From the NCBI GenBank assembly GCA_023053575.1, contig JAKZAP010000006.1, forward strand, positions 13,773,280 to 13,837,279: a stretch of DNA of 64,000 bases, given 5' to 3'. The DNA is from Branchinecta lynchi. Lineage: Eukaryota; Arthropoda; Branchiopoda; Anostraca; Branchinectidae. Positions 1 to 11,349 of this stretch are shown here, piece after piece; position 1 is the first letter of the stretch, and each line of letters starts with the position of its first letter. Under the pieces are notes generated by a model, which worked only from the letters and a program-made list of their open reading frames with translations, had not been told where the DNA came from and searched no databases. The position numbers and the translations under genes were made by a program.

Positions 1-110
1 CTCGTCGGGTCTCTAATCTACCTGACAATATTCATCGTCCTACCCTAACCAGTCACCAACGGACAGACGGACCGATAGAAAGGCGATCGGTATTTGGCAC
101 TTGATCTGAA
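1..110 (-). mobile_element. Family B/C element, head part, running off the left edge
   Basis: Read on the minus strand this has the head seen at 6809 and 36778: AAGTGCCAAATACCGATCG, a run of TCGGTCCGTCTGTCCG, then TAGGACGATGAA. It is therefore the start of a B/C element that continues beyond the window. Confidence 0.6.
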
Positions 111-2510
111 GGCTACATGTGCCATAAAAAGACATAGTAAAACAGAAAATACTATTTGTTCCAAGGGGGCACACGTATTAAAATCTATGACATCTAGCCG
201 GGTGGGGGTGGGTGGTTTGGTCCGAGAATTGTGGATTTAATCCGGAGTGGGTCCCTTCAAAGTTACAAAACTTGGGATTTTATACCTTGATAAATAGGGT
301 AGGTGGTTTGTCAGTTCTATTTTATTTTTGGGGCCAGTAACATATCATTCGATAGCTCACCACATTAAAACCACCGTAGAGATGGTTTTAAGGCGATATT
401 GAACCTAGAAGCTTTTTTGTGCGTACAGTATAGGCACAAGCTAATTTTTTGGAAGGACTACTACTGGAGATTTAGGTTCCCGATGCGCTGTGAAATTTTT
501 CCGGTACTCATGACAATTTTCCGGTGCTCATGTTTAAGCGACTGCCTTTCAACTTATATATGTGCCCAAAAACAAATTTTATCTTCCGGCATACTCGAGT
601 ACGGGAGGTTCTCCCCAGGTATTGCTATCGCACTAGACTTACTAGTTTTGTTTTATTTCTCCCTTTTTCGCGCATAGGGAAAGGACATGCCCAATTTAGT
701 TTTCGGAACCACTGTGACAGGTCCTCCGAAAACGGGACCCAAGACCCCTTACCACCTGACCCTTTGACAAACGAAAACAGGACTCAAGGAAAAACAAAAA
801 TGGCACCGATCTGGCTCCAAATCCAAAATACGGGCAACGGAAGGAGACCCATAATTTCCGAAAAAAGGACCTTTTTCTTTCTGGAAAAAATAGTATAAGA
901 GAATAAAAAAATGTTCCTTGTTGTGTTTTTTGATGATCCAAACACTGTCGGGAGAGGGTCCAAATTTGTCGGAACAGCAGATTGAACAAGGTACCAGATT
1001 GAGTTGCCGGATCTCACCAAACTTGGGACGTCAGTGCTAGGGCTGTAGTTCCGCCTTTTGATGTTCCACGCCCAATCGGACCCCCACATGAACTCTGGCA
1101 GCATATCACTTGGTGGTGTTGCCGTGTGCAAACAAAATTAAGGTGATGTGATTCGGTCCTTCAAAATGCACTATTAGGACACTAGCTCTAACGTCCCAAC
1201 AAGTTTGGTTCATATCCGGCAACTCTTTCTGCCTCGGTTGACAAGAACTTAAGGCTCCCATGACCGGGGTCGAAAAATCATATCTTATCTTCTTCAACCT
1301 TCCCCTACATGGTTAGATCGAATTCTTTGTGGTCCGATCGGAAGGAATATCTAGGACCCTAGCTATACCTTTCTACCAAGTTTGGTTTACATCTGGCTAC
1401 TACTATTGGTCGAGATGTTGTTTCAAACGTATAGGGACTGCTCCTCCACCTCCCTCGCCCCCCCCCCGACCCACGTGGTTAGTATCATCAAAAGTCACAA
1501 CGAGGAACAATGCACGGGTATTTAGCATGTGCAGCAGATAGGGTTTGCACTCTTCCCCGAGATCCCTTTCATCACAAGACGGAATGACATAGTGAATTTG
1601 CAACGGTTGTTCCATTCGTTGACGACTGTTTCAGAATAAGGATTTTGGTGTCATCGTAGTATATCAAGTACCATTCAAACTGGATAACTCGGTTGAAAAT
1701 TATACAATCTAGTCAGGTCCCTAATACAGAATTAAACGGAACATCCAAGACGTGTGATCGTGTCATTTGTCAAGTTCCAGAATTAAGCATGTCACAAGAT
1801 TTTCGGGATTCCCCGAGCTCTCCCGACAGTGCCTGGATACGGTCCGGTTCTAAAAATGATGTATAGGGATTATGCTTGTTCGTCTTGCTAAATTTCATCC
1901 CGATACCTAACTCTAGGAGTGCCAGGAGATTTCCGGTGACCACCTTCCACCTAGTCAATTGTTGTCTGATCCGTTTGTTCAGTTTGTATCATGTCAATTA
2001 TTTTAGGCCTTTGAGACTTGGATCTACTGGAAAGCTTCGGGAAAAGTGTATGACTGTGTTTTCCATGCAACTTTACCTGTAGGTGTGCAAAATAGATCGA
2101 CAAATCGACACTTTAAGGTGGTCAGGATTCATTTTTTATTTCAACCCTTGAGGTACAAATGATCATGGCCTTTGCGGACCATGAAAGTGTAGGTATCGTT
2201 TAAACAAAACTATTTTCAGCACATTGATGTTAACATGCGTACTTCAAGGGGTCTTCAAGTTCTGTCAGTCGTACCAGAGTTTTTAATGCCACAAAATTAA
2301 CGGGCCTTCCTCCCTTCCCAACTTATCCAACAATGCCAGGATCCGATCCAGTGCTATAAATGATTGTCTAAAAGTTAGGTTTTTCCTTCCCGCACAGTCC
2401 GGTCCCGAGCACTCCATAATAGACTAAGCATGTCATCGGATTTCTGGTGCTCGATCCCACATAGTTGCCGAATCCCGTCCGGCGTTAAACTGAATATCGG
2501 GTGCACGTAC
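111..2510. repeat. Degenerate B-like repeat sequence, no genes seen
   Basis: Scattered phrases such as CCAAGTTTGGTTCATATCCGG and CTAGGACCCTAGC look like decayed minus-strand copies of the B unit (GATGAAACTTGG...). Poly-C and poly-G patches, for example around 1440-1470, occur as in intact B units. Open frames here are short and show no protein motif. Most of this stretch is otherwise unexplained. Confidence 0.35.
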
Positions 2511-2514
2511 TCAT

Positions 2515-2640
2515 AGCTGCGTTCTTTGTCACGGGTCGGACCGGTGGTCTCCGGTTCTTCTTATAAGGCGTTTTTGCATCCACCGGTTCCTACTCACCAT
2601 GCAGTCTTATACCCGTTTTGAACTAACTGGTGCAAAACCC
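2515..2640 (-). mobile_element. Partial copy of the AGCTGCGTTCTTTG inverted-repeat element
   Basis: It starts AGCTGCGTTCTTTGTCACGG and goes on with ACCGGTGGTCTCCGGTT and TTATAAGGCGTTTTTGCATC. This equals one arm of the full element at 59998-60292, read in the opposite direction. The other arm is missing where the LINE fragment begins. Confidence 0.7.
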
Positions 2641-2642
2641 AG

Positions 2643-3085
2643 AATTTAGGCCGTTTTTGCACTTGATTATTAACGGGGAGGGTAAAGTGCCCTACAGTTA
2701 CCTACTAAAAAGGTTCAAACTCGCTACCCTGAAAGAGAGACGAACTCGCCTTAGCATCGATTTCGGTATCAAAACCCTATCTGTTCCCCGATTACGTTAT
2801 ATTCTCCCACCCCCCTATTCTCCTGTACGTACTAGACCCCAGCGAGAGAAATCCCAGACAATCCCCAAAGTAGCCCCTGTGGCCCCTCTTCACGAAAGAT
2901 ATAGAAGGAGTTTTGTTCCAGCATTTGTTGAGTTGTACAATAACCGATAAGTTAGTCCTTTTTAGTGTTTTTTTACCTTCGTGACAAAGTGTTATGTGAT
3001 TCCTCATTTTGTATGACGAAAAGGTCAAATTCGGCGGTAACGCTGTGACAGATACTTTTTCAAAATAAAATTCTATTCTATTCTT
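2643..3085 (+). mobile_element. LINE 3' end with RT C-terminus and (ATTCT)n tail
   Basis: The frame to a stop at 2950 reads IINGEGKVPYSYLLKRFKLA and ends ERYRRSFVPAFVELYNN. This matches the C-terminus of the longer non-LTR retrotransposon copy at 50509-51742. After the stop comes a 3' UTR with the phrase GTCAAATTCGGCGGTAACGC and a terminal TTCTATTCTATTC. Only the last part of the element is present, as expected for 5' truncation during target-primed reverse transcription. Confidence 0.85.
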
Positions 3086-4525
3086 TATGCATGTCGAAAG
3101 TTTCCCAGCTTTTTCCTCCCTCAAATGCCCTCAGAATGGTCGGAACCGGGAAGTAGAGGTTCCCAAGTCAGTCTTGTCAGGTCCGTAATGTTTCTGTCAG
3201 TTTCATCGGTGTATAGCACAACTGGAAGTACCTTAACTCGCGATCACTGGAATTCTGGGACCCACCTCTAACTCCCCCGCAGTGGCCGGATCTAGCCCGA
3301 TATGCTGTTTCCAGACCAAAGGCTTGTTATTCCCACTAGTTCACTCCGATCCTTCCACTCTAAGCGTTTTACGATATTTGTGGTCCCGCTAGCTACCTAT
3401 CTCCCCCCCCCCCCGAAAAATGTCGCATTCGGTCTGTATCATCATATGGCACACCTGTGACATGTCCTCTTGTAAGTTACAAAGTTTTATTCGGGTCCGA
3501 TCACCCGCTCGAAAGTGGCGCATGACACAAGACTTTTAATTTCCTTTCCCTCCACCCCCCCCCCCGAGATTTTCGATCGGGGAGATGAGCATTTCCAAAT
3601 TAATCTGGTCGCCGCCTAGCACCATCATCTAGCCCATCTAGATTCTAGAAGCACCCTAACTCGGCACTACCGGAATTATCGGGAAACCCCCTTCAATTCT
3701 CCTCACAGTTGCATGTTCTTCCCAGCAAGTTCCATCCCTATGGTTTCTGTTTAGTTAGTGTGTTGGATTATGTTCCTTGGTGCACAGGAGGGTATCCAAC
3801 CTTGAATTTACACAACCTTGAACTTGGCCTAAAGAGGATGGAAGGAAGTTTCATTCCAGTCCTAAAAAGATCCTAACTGTCAAGAAGGAAACCCTGCGTG
3901 ACCCAGGACCTGCTTTCGAGTCCGAAGAAATTCCCTTGTAAGGTTTTCAGGCCAGGTTCGAGGTCATACAAATTCGAGGTTGGATACCCCTCCTGTAGCA
4001 CTCTCGTACTGGAGATGAGGCAGCTTGTCTGTTGTTTTTTGCTCAAAACGTCGCAATTATCGAAATATCGGCATGATATTGTTCAAAAACTTATCCAGAT
4101 TATCAATCTAGATCGTTTGACATCTTTTTTTTTTTTTTTTAGTCTGGGGGTGGTGGGGTGGGTGCTTTGGAACTAAAATTTTGGATTTTTTCCGGGGGTA
4201 GGGGGGTCCCAATTCCAAAAACAGATTTTGTACCCTATGGTCGGGGGTGGGTGTGTCCTTTTCTTGAAAGTTGACTGATTTTAGGCTAGAAATCAGTAGA
4301 TTTCATACTTGTGCCCCCCTGATTTGTTCTCACTTCGGATGTTTAGCTCAGTCCGTCCAAACCAGATGTTAACGAACGAACCTATTAGTCTGGTAATTTT
4401 TTCCGTTAGAATGTCATCTGACGGATTTATTTAAGGTATATTTTGGGACGGTTTCACATGCGTGTGGGACCACTGGGATCTTTGCAATACCCCGACATTT
4501 TCAAAGTGAAAGTTTTCTTGCCGAT
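3086..4525. repeat. Degenerate B-like repeats and low-complexity tracts
   Basis: Phrases such as TCGGTCTGTATC, CTTCCACTCTAAGCG and TCCCCCCCCCC recur from the B unit in minus orientation. A T-run lies at 4124-4140. A G-rich stretch at 4141-4260 resembles 190-330. No gene is visible. Confidence 0.35.
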
Positions 4526-4526
4526 T

Positions 4527-5675
4527 GGTTGAAGGCAGAAATCCTGGAACTGATTGACCTTAAACAGTTCGGGAACCTGAAGAAAATGTGTACCTCTCAT
4601 TACCTTGTGAGTTTAATTGATTTAATTTATAAAAACCTTAAAAACCCTGATACATGGTTAAATCTTCTATTAATTGATCTTCAGAAAGCTTTTGATCTTA
4701 TTGATCATAATACTGTTGAAAAGTTGCTTTCAGAGTTTAAAGTTAGTCCTTTTCTGATACAAAATTTTAGTTTCTTTTCTGACAAATCAATCACAAACTG
4801 TCAAATATAATAATGTTTTGTCTGAACCACTCCATTTTTTTGTGGTGTCCCCCAATTTAAGGTACTTTACTACGTCACATTTTATTTTAAGTATGATAAA
4901 TAGTCTTATTTCTGAGTACCCTGACCGATGGAAATATGCTGACGACCCTCAGCTCTCGAGGTTTGCCGGCCAAATATCAAGAGCTCAGCAATGACCATTC
5001 TCGATGACATTACCCAGGAAGCTGCTCTGTCGCAAATGAAAGTCAACTCCAAGAAAATTTTCAATTATGACAATTAACTGTTTAAAATCTACCCAGCTTT
5101 TCTTGACCCCATTCCCCCAGAAATCTCCGTTAAAAAAATAAACTACTCGGAGTTACATTAACCAATGTTCTAAAACGGGATGCCCAAATCAAAAATATTT
5201 TAAAACAAGCCTCCCACGTATTGCTGTTTTGAAACTACTCATGAAATTTTCTTGCCCTTCTAAAGACCTCCTTCAAATTTACGTTAGTAAAGGTTCAAGC
5301 TCGCTACCCTGGAAGAGAGACAAACCCGCCTTTGCATTGATTTCGGTATCGAAAACCCTATCTGTTCCCCGATTACGTAATATTCTCCCACCCCCTATTC
5401 TCCTGTACATATTAGGCCCAAGCGATAGAAATCCCAGAAAATCCCCAAACTAGCCCCTGTGGCCCCTCTTCATGAAGAAGGAGTTTTGTTCTAGCATTTG
5501 TTGAGTTGTTCAGTAACCGAAAAATTAGTCCTTTTTATTGTTTTTTTTTCTCCTTCGTGACAAGACTATAGTGTTGTGTTATTCATCATTTTGTATGACG
5601 AAAAGGTCAAATTCGGCGGTAACGCTGTGACAGCTGCTTTTCAAAAAATAGAATTCTATTCTTATTCTCTCTCCT
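4527..5675 (+). mobile_element. Broken LINE with RT motifs LLIDLQKAFDLIDHN and YADD
   Basis: The frame around 4650-4720 reads LLIDLQKAFDLIDHNTVEKL, the reverse-transcriptase block before the active site. Further on WKYADDPQL supplies the catalytic YADD box near 4933. Later parts read KLLMKFSCPSKDLLQ and KTLSVPRLRNILPPP. Frameshifts and stops break the coding sequence many times. The 3' UTR has GTCAAATTCGGCGGTAACGC and ends in ATTCTATTCTTATTC, as in the copy at 2643-3085. It is a dead member of the same family (CR1/Jockey-like by its motifs; the exact clade is uncertain). Confidence 0.88.
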
Positions 5676-5679
5676 GATT

Positions 5680-6265
5680 TATCTTTCGTAACAGTCTGGA
5701 TCAGTGCAACATATGTTCCCCTCTGGACTTCACCGAAAGGTCTTGTTTTTCCGATATCGTTCCAAGAATAGCCTAGCTTGAAACTTAAGCCGACCGTTTG
5801 ATGAGCTTGTCATTAATCGGCAGAGCGAATTTGTCTAGCTAATATTTGTCTAGATTTGTCTAGATTTCATCCAACAGTTATTGGGAATCCTAGCCAAGGA
5901 TCTGTTCTAAGGTCGGACCCTTCAACCCCATAAAGAAATGATATACTCTAGATGACTAAGTCCAAAACACGCCGGTGGGCCAAGGGAAGACCAAGAAACG
6001 TCACCCAAACGAATCCTCAAAGTTGAGTCAAATGCTATGTAAACCAATTAACAACGTTTGCTGTGATAACGTTTCTGGTTCTTCCTTAGGCACACGACAG
6101 TTCTTCGTCGACACGAAGATTTAGTTATTTCCCCCATATCGCTTTTTCTCTTGCCGAGTACAAGGCAAGATATCTTTTAACAAAAGATCCAGCCAATCGC
6201 AGAAGTAAAATTTAAACCATTCCTACTTTTTGTTTCGAAATCATTTCCAAAATACTTTAAAGTTA
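5680..6265. other. No gene or repeat recognised
   Basis: This stretch follows the LINE tail and precedes the frameshifted POLR3E exon in transcript-downstream position. Two adjacent TTTGTCTAG phrases occur near 5830-5870. I looked for the next POLR3E exon here on the minus strand and did not find one. Confidence 0.4.
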
Positions 6266-6271
6266 ACTCAC

Positions 6272-6437
6272 CGCTTGATGAATTCCTCATCCGTCGGCAG
6301 TATGAATTCCCAGTTTCCCGTCCGCCTGTCCAACTTACTAAATTGCTTCAGGATTCCAGTAACTTCTTCGCTCGGCAACCGCGTTTCATTGGCTACAAAT
6401 GTTCTCTTCACTTCGTGCTTGTGTGCGAAGAGGAGCA
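6272..6437 (-). CDS. POLR3E: POLR3E exon with a one-base frameshift
   Basis: In phase 0 from the previous exon it reads LLLFAQSTK and then stops at TGA (6410-6408). After a shift of one base near 6412-6416 it continues EVKRTFVANETRLPSEEV and GNWEFILPTDEEFIKR. Human RPC5 has MWKFTQSRWVVRKEVATVTKL and GWEFILPYDGEFIKK there, and the gap-free lengths show one base is missing here. The acceptor is CATTTTAG and the donor GTGAGTTAAC. The rest of the exon is well conserved, so a sequencing or assembly error, or a recent mutation, is likelier than an old pseudogene. No later exon was found to the left. Confidence 0.85.
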
Positions 6438-6686
6438 ACTAAAATGGTATAAATGAATACCCAGGACACGAACCCAAACAGAACATTTCGAGGACTTAAG
6501 CAGCGTTTACGAGTACAGGAAAACTTGAACAGAATCCGATCTTGGTGACAAGATTATGTTTACACGCAGAGGAAAAAAAAAAATTCTTCAAACCAGAAAA
6601 TATTACAAAATAAATTGACTAGCCAATACAAAAAAATGTTGTGAGAGCATTTATAACATCAGTACTGATGACTGCTGCTCTCAAAA

Positions 6687-6800
6687 GCTAGCTAGACTTT
6701 TTTTTTTTTTGTCTTTTTATCAGCGCCGCCAACGAGATTCCTTTCAAGTAGACTGGAATTATTTTGATCATGAAAGAATTCTCGTCCCGCTAAACTTTAT
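6687..6800 (+). mobile_element. Short repeat, copy 1 (GCTAGCTAG...CTCGTCCCGCTA)
   Basis: About 110 bp running from GCTAGCTAGA, through a T-run and CGCCGCCAACGAGATTCC, to CTCGTCCCGCTA. An inverted copy lies at 41407-41502. It sits directly against the head of the B/C element. It is a short non-autonomous repeat of unknown class. Confidence 0.65.
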
Positions 6801-6808
6801 TATCGGCC

Positions 6809-9132
6809 AAGTGCCATATAGCGATTGTAATTTCTGTCCGTTAGTCGGTCTGTCGGTCTATCGGTCCTGGTTTTGCTAGTTTGGGCACTTCCAGATAGGC
6901 TAGGACGATGAAACTTGGCAGGTATATCAGGGACCGGACCAGATTAAATTAGATATAGTCGCTTCCCCGATCCGCCCATCTGGAGGGGAGTGGAGGGAGG
7001 GGGAATCCGAAAAAATTAGGAAAAATGAGATATTTTTTAGCTTACGAATGGGGAAACGGATCTTAATGAAACTTGACAAATGGAAGGACCTCGTGTCACT
7101 GACGTTCCGCTTTAAATCCAGACCGGATCCGGTGACATTGGGGGGAGTTGGAGGGGGAAATCGGAAATCTTGGAAGACGCTTAGAGTGGAGAGATCCGGA
7201 TGAAACTTGGTGGAAAGAACAAGCACAAATCCTAGATACGTGACTGCAATAACCGGAACGGATCCGCTGACTTTGGGGGAGTAGGGGGGGGGGGGGGGGT
7301 CCGAATTTCTATTGGTCCAGCGAGTTCGGTGCATCCTGATGTGCTAGTACGATGAAAATTGGCATGCACGTCACGGGCCCGACCAGATTAATTAGAAAGT
7401 AGTCATTTCCCCGAATCTACCACCTGGTGGGGAGTGGAGGGAGGGGGAGGCTAAAAACTGAGGTATTTTTAACTTGCGAACGGGTGATTGGATCTTGATG
7501 AAAGTTGATATTTAGGATGAACTCGCGTCTCAGACGTCCCACTTTATATCCGGGCAGGATCCGGAGACACTGGGGGGAGTTCGAGGAGGGAACCGGAAAT
7601 CTTGAAAACGCTTAGAGTGGAGGGATTGGAATGAAACTTGGTGGGAAGAACAAGCACAACTCCTAGATACGTCATTGACATAACCGAACCGGATCTGGGC
7701 GCTGTGGGGGAGTTGGGAGGGGGTCCAGATATCTAGCGATCCCGTGAGTTCGGCGTACTTCCTGATGTGCTAGGACGATGAAACTTGGCAGGTATGTCAG
7801 GGATCAGAATTGGTTGATTTGAGAATAGTCGTTTCACCGATCCAACCATCGTGGGGGGAGTGGATGGATGGGGAGTCCGGAATCTAGTGGCATGCATAAC
7901 TTTTGAACCGGTGATCGGATTTGAATGAAACTTGTGAGACGGAAAGAACTATCGCCTCAGATGTCCAGTGTCAAGTCCAGGTCGGGTCCGATGCCTGTGT
8001 GGGGATGGGGGGGGGACTGGAAAACTGAAGAAACGCTTAAAGCAGAGGGATTGGAACGGAACTTAATGGAGAGAACAACCACTAGGTCTAGATACGAAAT
8101 TGACGGAGCTACATGGTTTCGGTGCTCTGTGGGGAGAGTTGGAGGGGTTTCCTGGAATTCCAGTAGTCGCATAGTTCCAGATGTGCTAAGACAAAACGAA
8201 ACTTTGCAGGCTTATTAATGACCAGACAACATATTCCCGGAAAATTCCGTTCCTAGATCCGATCATTTTGTGGGGGAGCGAGGGAAGGGAAATACGGAAA
8301 TCGATATCTGCAAATTGCGAACTAGTGGTCTGATTCGAGAGAAACTTAATGGGTGATAAGAATCGATGACCTAGACATGTAAAGCATGCGTTCAAAATAT
8401 GCGACCACGGTTGGGGGAATTGGGGGGGGGGGAATTTTGACATGCACAAAAACCAAACGGATAGACGGAATGAGATGCAGGTTAGACAGTGCCGAGTTTA
8501 TGCGGCCTAGATTTGTTATTTGGCGTCCGGGCCGGATTTGGCCAAGGTGGGGGAGGGCAGATATTTGCAGATAGGCTATGCTCCGATTTCAGTAAAACTT
8601 GATGGACGGGAAGAGGGGATTCAGAGATACGTCGTTTATTTTTTCCACGTCCTCTTCGGCCACAGTGGGGGAGTTGGAGGGAGATTGCCGGAAACTTTTA
8701 GGGTCCGAACCGGATCCGACAAAGGTGTGGCGGGGGGGGGGGGGGGGGGTACCGGAATTCTCCACAAATGTTCAGATTCCTGTGAAATTTGATAGATGGT
8801 ATAAAAGAAGATGCTTTAGAAGATCCATTTTTAGTCCGAACCAGACTCGGCCACGGTAGGGGGAGATAGATGGTGTACCGGAAATCGTGTAGCACGTCTA
8901 GGGATCAAACCAGTGGATTTATTGGGCTGAAACTTGGTAGTTTCAACAGTCATGCGCATTTGCTACTGATAATCAAAGACGAAGCCGGAACAGCACACAA
9001 TTGAGTGAAACTAAATGTCCTATTTCTATTTCCGAACCGCATTTTTGGATGCCGGGTGTATTTTGAGACGTTCTCATCTACTTTCTTGTACCGCCTACTC
9101 GTAACAAGTGCCATATGAGCTCGTAGCTCTTG
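6809..9132 (+). mobile_element. Family B/C element, about 2.3 kb, most complete copy
   Basis: The head AAGTGCCATATAGCGATTG is followed by a GGTC-type run (TCGGTCTGTCGGTC). Then come about four tandem units of roughly 430 bp, each opening GTGCTAGGACGATGAAAC (near 6898, 7341, 7765 and 8187), with G-runs and phrases such as AAACTTGGTGGGAAGAAC. The tail is AAGTGCCATATGAGCTCG then TAGCTCTTG. The head and tail share AAGTGCCATAT as a direct match. No protein is coded: open frames inside are by-products of the repeat. It is likely a non-autonomous element. Confidence 0.7.
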
Positions 9133-9815
9133 TTTGTAGTCGTCTTCACGAACGGAATCCTATCGGGTGGACCGGAATTCCTTTCTAGTCAAAGGGATTT
9201 CTTGTCCGTGTAAACACTAAATTAGGTTAAAGCTAGTTGCACACACATTCCGACAGAATTTCGCATGCGAAATCGCATGATATGGTGAAAAAATTCGCAT
9301 GCGACTGCGGAAATCGGACTTTGTACTAGTACTTCAAATCCGAAGCCATGGTTCCAAGTGACCAAGGATTCGAAATACATTCGAGACCAACGCCAGTTTT
9401 CAAGTCAGAGTAACAAAAAAACAAAGGTTTCGTTAGGATACCCAACTGAGGTACGTTTCGAATCTCCTGACAGGAAAAGAAATATAATTAATGTGCCTAG
9501 ACTGAAGGTGCCACCACTTTGATACTAGATAGGATCACGGATAGGATACTATTCCGGATTTCGGGTCGATTCTCGGTCCGATGAGGAAATGTCAGAACTA
9601 ATCTTCCATACATCTACGAATCAATCAACTTGATCAAGTAACTGCTGCTTTGTCGAAGTGGTGTACCAAAATCATCTTCTTACAGTCGAATCGACCCTAC
9701 ACTTGGTCAGGAAGTTATGGGTTCTATGCAAAGGTGCCAGCTTCATCCTGACTTAATTCCAACTATCCACCGCAGTCGAAATTTAATAGCATGTCCTAGC
9801 TCAATACTTGTATTT
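9133..9815. other. Unexplained stretch with a GGATTTCTTGTCCGTGTAAA phrase
   Basis: The phrase at 9198-9218 recurs in inverted form at 40465-40485. A palindromic GAATTTCGCATGCGAAATCG follows near 9255. The rest shows no gene or known repeat. Confidence 0.35.
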
Positions 9816-9850
9816 ACCTCTATAGAATAGAATAGAATGTAATTACCAAA
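9816..9850 (-). repeat. Orphan LINE-type (ATTCT)n tail, inverted
   Basis: On the minus strand this reads TAATTACATTCTATTCTATTC. It matches the tail type of the LINEs at 3060 and 5660, in opposite orientation. It is probably the far 3' end of a truncated copy. Confidence 0.5.
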
Positions 9851-9859
9851 AAAGCCCGA

Positions 9860-10312
9860 GGGCCATGGCCATGGAAGAAATTTATTTTAAGGCGGGAATT
9901 CCTTTAGACCAAATTCAACTAATAATTAGCCTGAGGGCAGGCTGTTTACCGGCTGGGTTAAGAAGGAGATATTTGGGTAATGTTAAGAGTGCTTCGTGGT
10001 CCTTAATTCTGTCCAATGTAAGGTAAAATGAATGAATATATTTTCCATTTAATGGGTGAGTATCAGGAGCTAAAAGACCTGAGTAAGGAAATATTCGGTG
10101 AAGCGATTTGTGGGGAGGAAAGATTTAATAAATTTTGAAAATTAGAAATTTTAGAGATATTAGAAATTTGGGAAGATTCCTAAAGGTAGCCACGATTCAG
10201 AGGGAAAGTTTTTTGTAAATAGTGGTTTAGGTTATGGTTTCGTTTTGGTGTTGTTTTGTTGTTTCCATGGCCCATTGTGCTTTTACAGAAATAAATCTTA
10301 TCTTATCTATCA
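9860..10312 (+). mobile_element. LINE 3' end with LIISLRAGCLP motif and (TTATC)n tail
   Basis: One frame reads IQLIISLRAGCLPAGLRRRY and a shifted frame continues EYQELKDLSKEIFG. This resembles the C-terminal region that follows the RT in several non-LTR elements, with the zinc-binding residues lost. A 3' UTR rich in T and G follows. It ends with AATAAATCTTATCTTATC, a polyadenylation-like signal running into a pentamer tail. It is broken by stops. Confidence 0.75.
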
Positions 10313-10522
10313 ACCCCTGTCAACCGTAAGCTCTCTCAAGTTACTTTGGCCCATTACAGGATTTCCAGTTTTCAAATTGATTCCGGACAAAGTATCTATT
10401 TGGTCCGAGAACTAGCAGCATGTCCAAATTCAGCATGTTACTTCGTCAATCCACCGACTCTATTGCAATGTTCATTCGTAACTTTCCCATATCAGCGGGA
10501 TCCCGGTCGAACTCTACAGTAA

Positions 10523-10760
10523 ACAAGACCTAAGGTTTCGATGGGATCCCAATAATATAGTATTTGATCCAGACAACTGGGTCTTCTGGGGCTACAGAGC
10601 CCATCTACGAACTTGACCTTACCCTTGACCCAATGAATCCTCACACCAAGTTTCATCAAAATATCTCATTCCCTTCGAGAGTTATAGCGCGCACAGACGG
10701 ACAGATGGACAACTTTTGCGATGTCATAGGTATCCCTCCACTTACGTTTTGGGATCCCAA
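10523..10760 (+). mobile_element. Family A element reduced to head plus tail (internal deletion)
   Basis: The head ACAAGACCTAAGGTTTCGAT, GGGATCCC and CAACTGGGTCTT joins directly to the tail GGGGCTACAGAGCCC, the ACAGACGGACAG run, and the end ACGTTTTGGGATCCCAA. All 137-bp units and the intermediate region are gone. It shows that head and tail belong to one element. Confidence 0.85.
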
Positions 10761-10764
10761 AAAC

Positions 10765-11345
10765 CTAATTAAACGGAGATTCTCATCTAACTCCAAATCT
10801 GGCTTAGTTATTCATTGCTTTCTCTCCGATTCCTCCACAAAGAAAAGATACCAAGGACCCAAATTCGACCTCACATAAATGATTCAAAAGCGACAAAGAA
10901 AGAGTGACCTCTTTGGCACCTCAGAGTAGAAGAATAATAACAACTAGGAAAGACGAAAAAGGAACGGGAGCCAGGGGAACCATAATTAAGTTTCAAGGAA
11001 AAACAAAAGGAAACGACCTAGGAAAGTCGAAATGACCGAAGGTCGAGTAAAAACAATATGTGAAGGAACACAAAAACTGCAGCCTCTTGGTTTACAATGG
11101 AGGTATGCTGCTTTGGACACTGAATAAAACTGAGAGATATGATGAAAACCAAAACTAGCAAATATTAATGAAAAATTCTGGGCACAAACAATCTTTTAAA
11201 GGACACTTGAACAATGAAACCATACTTAACCACACACCATGGAGAATGCATTTACAGACATGGCCACGGAGAGCATTCTTCTCCTGAGCGTGACGTTTTC
11301 AAAATAGGGATGTTCGTTTCTGGAGGTTTGCACATGGAGACTCCA
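10765..11345. other. No gene or repeat recognised
   Basis: A-rich sequence with several AAGGAACACAAAA-like phrases lies between two family A copies. The open frames are short and without motifs. Confidence 0.35.
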
Positions 11346-11349
11346 AGAC

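Noticed and set aside
150..4340. Possible 4.2-kb element with inverted ends (GGGGGCACACGTATTAAAATC near 167, and its rough inverse near 4300)
   Set aside because: Only about 40 bp match in inverted sense while neighbouring G-rich sequence looks directly repeated. I cannot separate a real inverted pair from low-complexity similarity.
7298..7310. Long G or C runs (also at 8732, 26752, 37160, 57967, 63736) as assembly gaps or quadruplex sites
   Set aside because: They recur at homologous positions of B units or in simple G-rich patches and can be ordinary homopolymer slippage.
10564..10770. Open frame with TKFHQNISFPSRV and RTDGQ...LTFWDPKK, recurring at many places
   Set aside because: It is the family A tail read in one frame. 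It recurs wherever the tail occurs, with frame breaks, and has no start, stop or substitution pattern suggesting a protein.
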